From Candidatus Peribacteria bacterium RIFCSPHIGHO2_01_FULL_51_35 (GTDB lineage: Bacteria > Patescibacteriota > Gracilibacteria > Peribacterales > Peribacteraceae): DNA of 64,000 bases. The notes under the pieces were generated by a model. It ran no database searches. It was not told the origin of the DNA and was given only the letters and a program-made list of their open reading frames with translations. The stretch covers positions 112,652 to 176,651 of the forward strand of contig MFXP01000004.1 of assembly GCA_001787535.1 (NCBI GenBank), given 5' to 3'. Positions 1 to 7,117 of this stretch are shown here, piece after piece. Within the stretch, counting starts at the first letter, position 1; every line of letters begins with the position of its first letter. A program made the translations under genes and the position numbers.

Positions 1-228
1 ACGCTCGGGTGCGTGGCTCGCCACTCGGCCATCTCACCAAAGGCATTTTTGCAGAAAATCTCCTTCGTGTCCTTCTCGTCCTCCGTGTCATTCGTGTCCT
101 TTGTGAACATCTTGATCTAATAAACAAATAGTATCGAAATACTAGAAATTACCCCCTCGGAGCAGATCCATACCCCCGTTGCAATGCATTTTAGTCCATA
201 GAATTGGCAAAATGTGGATGAAATGCAC
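1..228. other. Left edge, no confident gene
   Basis: I see no gene I can defend here. Positions 61-110 hold degenerate direct repeats built on TTCGTGTCCTT, a low-complexity type common between genes. Read on the minus strand this gives a short open frame from 110 to the window edge with Asp/Thr/Glu-rich content and no homology that I recognise. It could be the start of a gene that continues outside the window. Confidence 0.4.
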
Positions 229-256
229 TTGCGGAGCGGTGAAGACACCCTAGAAT
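229..256 (+). promoter_or_regulatory. Candidate promoter of histone-fold gene
   Basis: TTGCGG (229-234), a 16-base spacer and TAGAAT (251-256) form a sigma-70-like promoter. Transcription would begin near 263, leaving a leader of about 25 bases before the ATG at 288. That leader has no Shine-Dalgarno sequence. Confidence 0.5.
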
Positions 257-287
257 CGGCCTGTTTTATCATTTCACCCTTATCCTT

Positions 288-458
288 ATGAGTTACGTTG
301 TCGCATCCGCGATCAAAGAACTCCTCAAGAAGCACGGCATGATGTGTGCCGGCGATTTCCCCGAAGCTTGTTCCAAGTTTGTCGAGGAAGGAGTCATTGG
401 TGCCGCAAAGCGCGCAAAGGAGAACGGCCGCGTCACAACGCGTCCTTGCGACCTTTAA
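288..458 (+). CDS. Bacterial histone-fold protein (56 aa)
   Basis: A 56-residue protein that spans one minimal histone fold. The N-terminal helix carries VVASAIKELLKKHG, a long central helix follows, and residues 46-56 (GRVTTRPCDL) align position by position with the archaeal histone loop-2 and helix-3 start GRKTIKAEDI, including the Arg-Thr pair. Histone folds of this NFYB/HAP3-like class dimerise and bind DNA; short bacterial members such as Bdellovibrio Bd0055 coat DNA. The predicted role is nucleoid packaging or transcription, which is inferred from the family. The gene stands alone with its own promoter and a strong terminator directly behind it. Two cysteines (residues 20 and 28) and a third near the end are unusual for the family. 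Confidence 0.72.
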   Translation: MSYVVASAIKELLKKHGMMCAGDFPEACSKFVEEGVIGAAKRAKENGRVTTRPCDL

Positions 459-484
459 GAATTTTCTACGATTGAACAAAAAGG

Positions 485-510
485 CACCTCTGTCATAGAG
501 GTGTTTTTTT
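485..510 (+). terminator. Rho-independent terminator after histone-fold gene
   Basis: A perfect 7-bp stem, CACCTCT (485-491) and AGAGGTG (497-503), closes a 5-base loop and is followed by seven T (504-510). It begins 27 bases after the stop codon. Confidence 0.85.
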
Positions 511-540
511 GTACCCGCCCTCACCCCCAGCCTCACCCCG

Positions 541-716
541 CCCCGCTTCGCGGGGCACCCCTCTCCCACCGGCAAAGTCACAGCACAAGAACTCAAGCCC
601 TACCGGGAGAGGGGAATTTCACATGAAACAAAAACGAAATAAACAAAACAAAAACATCCCCCTCTCCTGGTAGGCAGTGAGGTCTAGATTGATTGAAGCG
701 GAAGGTAGGAGAGGGG
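541..716. repeat. GC-rich inverted repeats between histone gene and prfB
   Basis: Three hairpins lie between the convergent ends: CCCCGC/GCGGGG (541-555), CCCCTCTCCC (558-567) with GGGAGAGGGG (605-614), and CCCCTCTCCT (660-669) with AGGAGAGGGG (707-716). They could terminate prfB transcription from the right. No gene was seen in 511-728. Confidence 0.6.
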
Positions 717-728
717 GTAGGGGAGAGG

Positions 729-1815
729 TTAATGGGAAGCCTGCCGCTTCAATTCCGCATCAATGAACTGCTGGATGTCACCATCCAGCACTCCCGTGGT
801 GTCGCTCGTCTCGGTATCCGTTCGCAGATCTTTTACCATCTGATACGGATGCAACACGTAGCTGCGGATCTGCTGACCGAAGTCCGCGCTCTGCGTGGCT
901 CCTTTCAGTTCCTGTTTTTGTTCCAAGTCTTCCGCGCGTTTCTTTTCCAATAACTTTGCGCGCACCAAGTTCATCGCGAGCGCTCTGTTCTGGAGCTGAC
1001 TTCGTTCACTCTGGCACGCGACCATGATCCCCGTGGGAATATGCGTAATGCGCACGGCACTCTCCACTTTGTTCACGTTCTGTCCGCCCGCGCCGCCGCT
1101 GCGGAATGTATCGATACGCAAGTCATTCGGATCTATATCCACTTCCGTCGTCTCCGTGATTTCCGGCAAAACTTCCACCAGCGCAAAGCTGGTCTGGCGG
1201 AGGCTTTTTGCATTGAAGGGCGACAAGCGCACCAGGCGGTGCGTGCCTTTCTCACACTTCAAATTTCCGTATGCCATCTGTCCTTCCACTCGTATGGTCG
1301 CGGATTTGATGCCTGCTTCTTGACCATCCGTCTTTTCCACCAGTGATGTCTTCCATCCTTGGCGTTCGCAGTATCGCAGATACATGCGCATTAAGATGGC
1401 AGCCCAATCCTGCGCTTCCGTTCCGCCTGCGCCACCGCTTAATGTAAGGAAGCAATTCCCGGCATCAAATTCTCCGCTCAAGTAAATCTGTGTTTCCACT
1501 TCTTTCCACTTCTTCTCCAGCTTCTCGTATTCCTTCAGCAAATCAGGCAAATCTTCGGTGCCGGATTCCTTTGCCAACCCCAGGACTTCCTCCGTTTGCT
1601 CCGCCAGTTCTTTCACGGGTTCCCACTGCTTCCGCAACGCCTTCAATTTGGAGAAGAGCGCATTGGCAGCTTTTTGGTCACTCCAAATGTTCGGATCCTC
1701 CGTCCGCTTCGTCAGCTCCTCTATTTCTTTCGGGATGCCTTGTCCATCAAAGAGAGTCCTTCCCCGTGTTAACGGCGGACTTCAGATCCTGTAATTTTTG
1801 AAGAAGTTCTTCCAT
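729..1815 (-). CDS. prfB: Peptide chain release factor 2, programmed +1 frameshift
   Basis: RF2 ends translation at UGA and UAA. The GGQ peptidyl-hydrolysis motif ([14 protein letters not shown]) and the stop-reading SPF tripeptide (VRLSPF) are both present. The gene begins at ATG 1815, reads 22 codons to CTT TGA (1752-1747), then continues in the +1 frame from GAT at 1748, for about 361 residues, the normal RF2 length. Without the shift only a 22-residue peptide is made. The organisation matches Escherichia coli prfB, where UGA autoregulates RF2. A -10 box TATACT lies at 1841-1836. Starting at the internal Met near 1646 would lose the N-terminal domain, so the frameshifted form is preferred. 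Confidence 0.93.
1747..1765 (-). promoter_or_regulatory. RF2 programmed frameshift site
   Basis: On the minus strand the slippery codon CTT (1752-1750) precedes the in-frame stop TGA (1749-1747), followed by T. A purine run GGGGAAGGA just upstream (1765-1757) resembles the internal Shine-Dalgarno element of the E. coli site, here with a 4-base spacer instead of 3. Slow decoding of UGA when RF2 is scarce would favour the shift and restore RF2. Confidence 0.88.
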
Positions 1816-1857
1816 GGGGGAGGAGGACTAAAAAGAGTATAGCACTGTTGTTGTGAT

Positions 1858-2190
1858 TCACTTCCCGAGCGTGCCGTGCAAAAGTGCACGAAATCTATCG
1901 ATACGATCACCGGGGGCATTCTTTTCAAATTCTCGTACTCTCTTCCACGCATCCTCCAGGATTGTTTCCTGTGTTGCGTCATTTGGGACAGATTGCTTCA
2001 GAGTTGCGATGTGACTCTCTACCACGGCAATTTGAGCATCAAGTTTTTTTACATGATCTTTCATCTCAGCCACAGTACGTTGCGGTCCTTCGTTGCAGAT
2101 CCCCAGATATTTTTTCAAAGCATAAAATAAATCCAAGGTGATGCCTTCATGTTCCGGAGGTGCAGAGGAGTTTATTTTTGTTTCTGTCAT
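1858..2190 (-). CDS. Small coiled-coil protein, unknown function
   Basis: A 110-residue protein that I do not recognise. The middle (about residues 38-75) is rich in Lys, Glu, Ala and Val in a heptad-like pattern and is probably a coiled coil. There is no signal peptide or membrane segment, so it should be cytoplasmic. The start is supported by TACAAT (2203-2198) placed 7 bases before the ATG, the leaderless pattern seen across this window. It lies upstream of prfB in the same direction, but prfB has its own -10 box. Confidence 0.6.
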   Translation of the reverse strand: MTETKINSSAPPEHEGITLDLFYALKKYLGICNEGPQRTVAEMKDHVKKLDAQIAVVESHIATLKQSVPNDATQETILEDAWKRVREFEKNAPGDRIDRFRALLHGTLGK

Positions 2191-2294
2191 AGAGAGTATT
2201 GTAACATTTTTGTGTAAAAACCTTTCTCGTGATTATACCAAAAAATCAAGACTTTTGAAAGGATAGTTTTCGGCTTCCGCCCATCCTTTCTTGC

Positions 2295-2300
2295 TATATT
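2295..2300 (+). promoter_or_regulatory. -10 box setting start of the 1556-aa surface protein
   Basis: TATATT (2295-2300) ends 7 bases before the ATG at 2308, so the mRNA would begin at or next to the start codon. I see no convincing -35 box and no ribosome binding site. Confidence 0.45.
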
Positions 2301-2307
2301 TGCCGAA

Positions 2308-5300
2308 ATGAACCCGCGTAGGAACATCGGCGTTGTCGTCTTTGGTCTTCTTACGTTTCTGCTGACATTCTCCGTTCTCTCCTTCTGGAACCGTCCCGCG
2401 CCGTTGCAGGGGCAGTTCGGACAATGCAGCAACGGTACGCCGGCTGTGGCCGCACTCGGGGGTTCTGGAAATACACCCTCCAACTCGGAGTTCATGGCGA
2501 AAGGGGATTTCAATAACGATTCACTCCTGGACATGGCGCTGGGCGGAGGATCCATCTTCCTGGGCTACGGCAACGGCAACTTTGTACGCAGCGATCTTTT
2601 GCCGCTTGCGAGCATCAGCATTGGCGGCAGCAACCAGTTTCATGGCGGCGCTGTGGCGGATTTTGAAACGGCAGACATCACGGGAGACGGCAACAGCGAT
2701 GTGGTCATGACGTACGGACAGTTCGGCAATGAATCTGTCGACACACGCGTCATCCTCTTTGCCGGCAACGGCAATGGCACCTTCGACCATGAGCCGTTCT
2801 TCCTGGCCGAGGCAGACAACGGCGGCGACCTCATTATCGGCAATTTTGATGGTAACAGCGCACTGGATATTTTTGTCGGTGAAAAAACACAAGTGCAGAA
2901 TGGCACGTTCATCTTCAACTACCGCGACAACTTCAACCCATCAAACCACGGCATTCCGAATCCCGGAAACGGACTCCAAGGGCCTATCAGCGTCCGTGCC
3001 GCAACATCAGGGGATTTCAACAATGATGGAAAGACGGATTTGGCGGGTTCCGGTCTCAGTGACAAAGTCGCGTTGCAAGAGAACTTTACATGGAATGTCG
3101 CGGACCTGGGTGGAGGATTCGGCGATATCGCGAGTGGCAACTTAGACAATGATGGTGACATGGACATTGTTGCAGGTCGAGCGTACTTGAATAACGGTCA
3201 GGGAGCGTTCACGCCGGCGGGGAACATTCCCGTGGGCTCCGTGAATCTCATGGATTTCAACGGAGGCCCCATCGACGTCGCAGGCTATCGTAATTCCCCC
3301 TTTCCGTTCTTCCATGCCACCATCGACATCCACGGCGGCGTCGGCAACGGCACATTCCAGAGCACACCCGACGGCATTATCAGCTTTTTGCCGCAAGGAG
3401 CCATGGACATTGAAACGGGGAATTTTGATCAAGACGGCAGGGAAGATGTCGCCGTCTATTTCGGTGCGAATAACTTCCAAAACAACGACAATTTACCCGA
3501 GAGTTTCCGGGTATACGTCCAGACGCCTCCGGGCGGATTTTCCGAAGATCAGAACGGAGGGCCGTTCACGGGGCTTGCGTGCAGCGGCACCGCGCGCTGC
3601 GGCGACGGCATCCTGCAATCGCAAAACTCTCTGGAGCAATGCGATGACGGAAACACGGTCGATGGCGACGACTGCAACAATTCGTGCAGGGGAATACAGA
3701 CGGGATCTTCCTCCTCCGACTTCTTTTCGAGTGTTTTTGACACCTCTTCGACGGGCAGTGCCAATTCCACTGCAACGTCACAGGGGGGCGGAGGCGGTGA
3801 CGGATCCTGCACGGCGTCCCTCGGCATCTGCGAGGGTGATGTGGAGGCGGCGCTCGGTGCCGACGGTCTTCCTGTCATTGCGTATGTCGTCGGTTCGTTT
3901 ACCGGCACCAACGAAGGCATTTTCGTGATGAAATGCGGCAATGCGGAATGCACGAGCGGGAATGTCTCCACCAAGGTGCAGAGCATCACCACGCCGCGTG
4001 ATGTGTATCAGCTGCATATAGCCGTTCCGCCGGATGGCCGTCCGTTCATCGAATACATCCACGCGGGGAGCCGCGAACTCCGTGCCATCAAATGCGGCAA
4101 TGCAAGCTGCACCGGCGGAAATATTGCGACGACCATCGATACGGATGCGCGCGATTACAGTTCGCTGGCTGTCGGCCAGGATGGACTGCCGGTGATCAGC
4201 TACACGAAGACGGACAACTCCAAGCTCAAAGTGCTCAAGTGCGGCAATGCAAGTTGCGCAAGCGGGAACACCACTACCGAGGTCACGAGCCAACTGCAGC
4301 AGGTCATCTACACAGCCATTGCCGTTCCCGATAGCGGCAATCCGCTCGTCGTCATCAATAACATGGTCGGTATGCGCATGATTCGGTGCGGCAACGCGAG
4401 CTGCTCCACCGGCAACACAGAAAGCGTCATATCGCTGCAAGGTGACAATGTACGCAGTGAGATGCTCATGATCATCGGCCAGGACGGATTCCCGAGGATC
4501 ACATTCTCCGGCGAGGGGCATGAGAAATTCCTCAAATGCGGGAACCTCACGTGCAGCTCCGGTAACAACATTGCGGAACTGCATGATCGTTTTTCCCATT
4601 CGCATTTCATCAACTCTCTCGTCATGCCGAATGACGGGCAGCCCATCGTCGGGTTCAATACCGCCAGTGATAACGTGCAATACGATGATATTGCGGTGTT
4701 GAAATGCGGCAATCCTCTGTGCAACAGCGGTAATACGATCGAGGATTACGACACGGGTCCGGGCGCCGGCGCCCTCCAGGGGAGCACGTCGCTGATCTTG
4801 GGTGCCGACGACCTCCCATTCATCGCGTACTACGACTACGTCACGAGCACCTTACGGACGCTCAAGTGCGGCAACGCTACCTGTTCGCAATCGTGTCAGG
4901 TGGGCAATGGATCCTCCACCGGCAACAATTCTTCGGCAGACGACGAGAGTTCTTCCAGTGACAGTTCGCTGGATGGCGACAGTTGCCCTGCAGACTTTTC
5001 AAAAACAACAGTGGAAGCGGCGGAGGATGCAGGCTTCGAGAATGCCATCGCCGTGCCTGCGGATGGAAGGCCGGTCATCAGTTACCACCACACCATCAGT
5101 CCCGAAGGCGGCTTTAGCTCCAGATTTTTGAAACTGATGAAGTGCGGCAACCCGAGTTGCACCACGGGCAACACGTCTGCGATTCTTGCAACGAGTCAAA
5201 GCATCGGCGAATCCGCTCTTGCTCTGGGTACGGACGGGTTTCCCATCGTTGCTTTTAACGATGTGAATGATTTCGGCCTCTCCGTTCTGAACCTGGCAAA

Positions 5301-6978
5301 GTGCGGCGATGCCGCGTGCACCATCGTCAACGCTTTCGCAGTGGAAACAGGCGCCGAGTTTCCTTCCATTGTCGTGCCGGCTGACGGCAAACCTGTCATT
5401 GCGTACCACGGCACGCTCGATGACTCCTTGAAAATCGTGAAGTGCGGCAATGCAAGTTGCAGCAGCGGCAATGTGACAACCGTCGTCGATACGGGTGGCA
5501 CGGGCAACCACACATCCATCGCCATCGGCTCCGATGGCCTTCCGGTGGTGAGCTATGCGTCCAGCGACGTCACCGCCGGCAGTTTGTTCTTTGTGAAGTG
5601 TGGCAATGCAAGTTGCAGTGCCGGCAATGTCATCCAGAAGTTGGACACCGCGCCGGCCAACATCGGATTCACGTCCATCAAAGTTGCGTTCGATGGCAAG
5701 CCCATTATCAGCTATACATTCTACAATTCCATCACCGATCCGGATTTGAAAGTGGTGAAGTGTGGCAATGCAACATGTTCCACAGGCAATACGCGCACCA
5801 TCATAGATGCCACGGACACCGTCGGAGAATTCACTTCCATCGTCATTCCTGCGGACGGGCTTCCCATGATCAGCTATAAGCTGGTCACGAACACCTTCGC
5901 CGCAAACAGTTCGCTGAAAGTCGTGAAATGCACGAATGCAAATTGCACCGGCGGCGCGCGAACGGTTCTGGACAACATCGTATCGAACTCGCAAGTGGCG
6001 CACGGCACCTCCATTGCCGTTTCGGCGGACGGATTTCCCGTTATCAGTTACTACGTGGGAGGTGCGCTTCAGGATTTGAAAGTCATCAAGTGCGGCAATG
6101 CAACGTGCAATCCCATCTGTCAGGCAAGCGTGTCGACCTCCTCCCTCTCCTCTAGTTCCTCTTCAGCTCCTCTGTCTGCTTCTTCCTCCAGCGCTCCCTC
6201 CAGTACCGTCTCCTCCTCGACGCCGTCCTCCGTCGCCGTTCTCAGCAGCAGTCATGCCTCATCGGTGGTTTCGAGTGCTGTCATCCTTGCGAGCAGCACG
6301 CCGAGCAGCGCCGGCGGAGTCGCTTTCGTCTCTTCCTCCAAAGTTCTGCCTGCGATTCCCAGCAGTGTTCCCGCTTCCGCAGCGCGGGCGGCAGTCAGCA
6401 GTCTTCCTTCCTTTATACCGTCCTCTGCCATCGCACTGGCACCCTCACTTCCCACTCAGCCCGGCAGTGCGCCGCCGCGCATCCCCACGCTCGTTCGCAC
6501 CACTTCTTCCGTTTCTTTCTCCGCTCTCACGGTGCAGCCGACCATCGCATCCGGGCAGTCTTCCGCCGGGGTAGAGGAACAGGTGCTCGGACTCTTTGTC
6601 GATACGGGACTCGATCGTGCCGCAGCGCCCTCCGTCACATCCGCACCCACGCCCACGCAAATCTGCGGCGATGGCACGCGCGAAGGCAGCGAAGAGTGTG
6701 ATGACGGGAACAATCGTCCGGCGGACGGCTGCAGTGAAACATGTCGCACGGAAATCCGCATGGTGACAGCGAACGGAGAAGTGATCTACATGCCTCCCGC
6801 AGCAACCTCGTACGATCTCACCGGCGATATTCTCGCACCGCAGCAGCAAGCGGGAGCAGAGGCACCCTCGGCACCGCGTCCACCGCAGACGACAGACTCC
6901 GGCCCGGCAGCGATTGCCGTGATGGCAGCAGGCGCTGCGGCAGGGTTTGGGTGGATGCGAAGGAGGAAGAACAAATAG
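2308..6978 (+). CDS. Giant secreted protein: FG-GAP and KCGN-repeat propellers
   Basis: 1556 residues. A signal peptide or anchor (residues 8-26) is followed by seven FG-GAP/VCBS units with DxNxDG-type calcium loops (about 55-415), a Cys-rich DUF4215 module CGDG...CDDGN (about 431-462), seven units ending KCGNxxCxxGN (about 505-865), a Ser/Asp linker, seven more such units (about 898-1270), a Ser-rich stalk (1275-1450), a second DUF4215 module, and a C-terminal tail PPQTTDSGP (from about 1525), hydrophobic helix and RRRKNK. Blocks of seven suggest three seven-bladed beta-propellers displayed on a stalk. It probably faces outward and binds glycans, proteins or metals; that role is inferred. 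The tail is shared with the gene at 7118. Confidence 0.85.
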   Translation: MNPRRNIGVVVFGLLTFLLTFSVLSFWNRPAPLQGQFGQCSNGTPAVAALGGSGNTPSNSEFMAKGDFNNDSLLDMALGGGSIFLGYGNGNFVRSDLLPLASISIGGSNQFHGGAVADFETADITGDGNSDVVMTYGQFGNESVDTRVILFAGNGNGTFDHEPFFLAEADNGGDLIIGNFDGNSALDIFVGEKTQVQNGTFIFNYRDNFNPSNHGIPNPGNGLQGPISVRAATSGDFNNDGKTDLAGSGLSDKVALQENFTWNVADLGGGFGDIASGNLDNDGDMDIVAGRAYLNNGQGAFTPAGNIPVGSVNLMDFNGGPIDVAGYRNSPFPFFHATIDIHGGVGNGTFQSTPDGIISFLPQGAMDIETGNFDQDGREDVAVYFGANNFQNNDNLPESFRVYVQTPPGGFSEDQNGGPFTGLACSGTARCGDGILQSQNSLEQCDDGNTVDGDDCNNSCRGIQTGSSSSDFFSSVFDTSSTGSANSTATSQGGGGGDGSCTASLGICEGDVEAALGADGLPVIAYVVGSFTGTNEGIFVMKCGNAECTSGNVSTKVQSITTPRDVYQLHIAVPPDGRPFIEYIHAGSRELRAIKCGNASCTGGNIATTIDTDARDYSSLAVGQDGLPVISYTKTDNSKLKVLKCGNASCASGNTTTEVTSQLQQVIYTAIAVPDSGNPLVVINNMVGMRMIRCGNASCSTGNTESVISLQGDNVRSEMLMIIGQDGFPRITFSGEGHEKFLKCGNLTCSSGNNIAELHDRFSHSHFINSLVMPNDGQPIVGFNTASDNVQYDDIAVLKCGNPLCNSGNTIEDYDTGPGAGALQGSTSLILGADDLPFIAYYDYVTSTLRTLKCGNATCSQSCQVGNGSSTGNNSSADDESSSSDSSLDGDSCPADFSKTTVEAAEDAGFENAIAVPADGRPVISYHHTISPEGGFSSRFLKLMKCGNPSCTTGNTSAILATSQSIGESALALGTDGFPIVAFNDVNDFGLSVLNLAKCGDAACTIVNAFAVETGAEFPSIVVPADGKPVIAYHGTLDDSLKIVKCGNASCSSGNVTTVVDTGGTGNHTSIAIGSDGLPVVSYASSDVTAGSLFFVKCGNASCSAGNVIQKLDTAPANIGFTSIKVAFDGKPIISYTFYNSITDPDLKVVKCGNATCSTGNTRTIIDATDTVGEFTSIVIPADGLPMISYKLVTNTFAANSSLKVVKCTNANCTGGARTVLDNIVSNSQVAHGTSIAVSADGFPVISYYVGGALQDLKVIKCGNATCNPICQASVSTSSLSSSSSSAPLSASSSSAPSSTVSSSTPSSVAVLSSSHASSVVSSAVILASSTPSSAGGVAFVSSSKVLPAIPSSVPASAARAAVSSLPSFIPSSAIALAPSLPTQPGSAPPRIPTLVRTTSSVSFSALTVQPTIASGQSSAGVEEQVLGLFVDTGLDRAAAPSVTSAPTPTQICGDGTREGSEECDDGNNRPADGCSETCRTEIRMVTANGEVIYMPPAATSYDLTGDILAPQQQAGAEAPSAPRPPQTTDSGPAAIAVMAAGAAAGFGWMRRRKNK

Positions 6979-6987
6979 AGCCAACGG

Positions 6988-7060
6988 AATGACCAATGAC
7001 GCAACGACCAATGACCAAAATATTGCCCGTAGGTCATTGGTCTATGGTCATTGGTCATTT
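6988..7060. repeat. Nested inverted repeat based on TGACCAAT
   Basis: Copies of AATGACCAATGA at 6988-7000 and near 7005-7018 face ATTGGTCAT copies at 7032-7042 and 7047-7060, so the RNA would fold into a long hairpin. The same words recur at 61332-61454. It separates the two surface-protein genes and may act as a terminator. Confidence 0.7.
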
Positions 7061-7117
7061 TCTCGTGTGATCTCCATCTTTCCACATCCTTACGGTCTGC
7101 TATGCTGACATCCAACG

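Noticed and set aside
1-45. On the minus strand GATGGCCGAGTGG resembles the start of a tRNA-Ser or tRNA-Leu gene.
   Set aside because: No matching D-stem partner, anticodon stem or T-arm could be built in the bases that remain before the window edge.
1646-1815. The in-frame TGA in prfB could mean a broken gene.
   Set aside because: The CTT TGA context, the purine element and a perfectly continuing +1 frame match the known RF2 frameshift, so it is a working gene.
2308-6978. The repeated KCGNxxC units first looked like a DNA repeat array.
   Set aside because: The repeats are in the protein with third-base variation and about 165-base period, without spacers; this is a repeat protein, not CRISPR.
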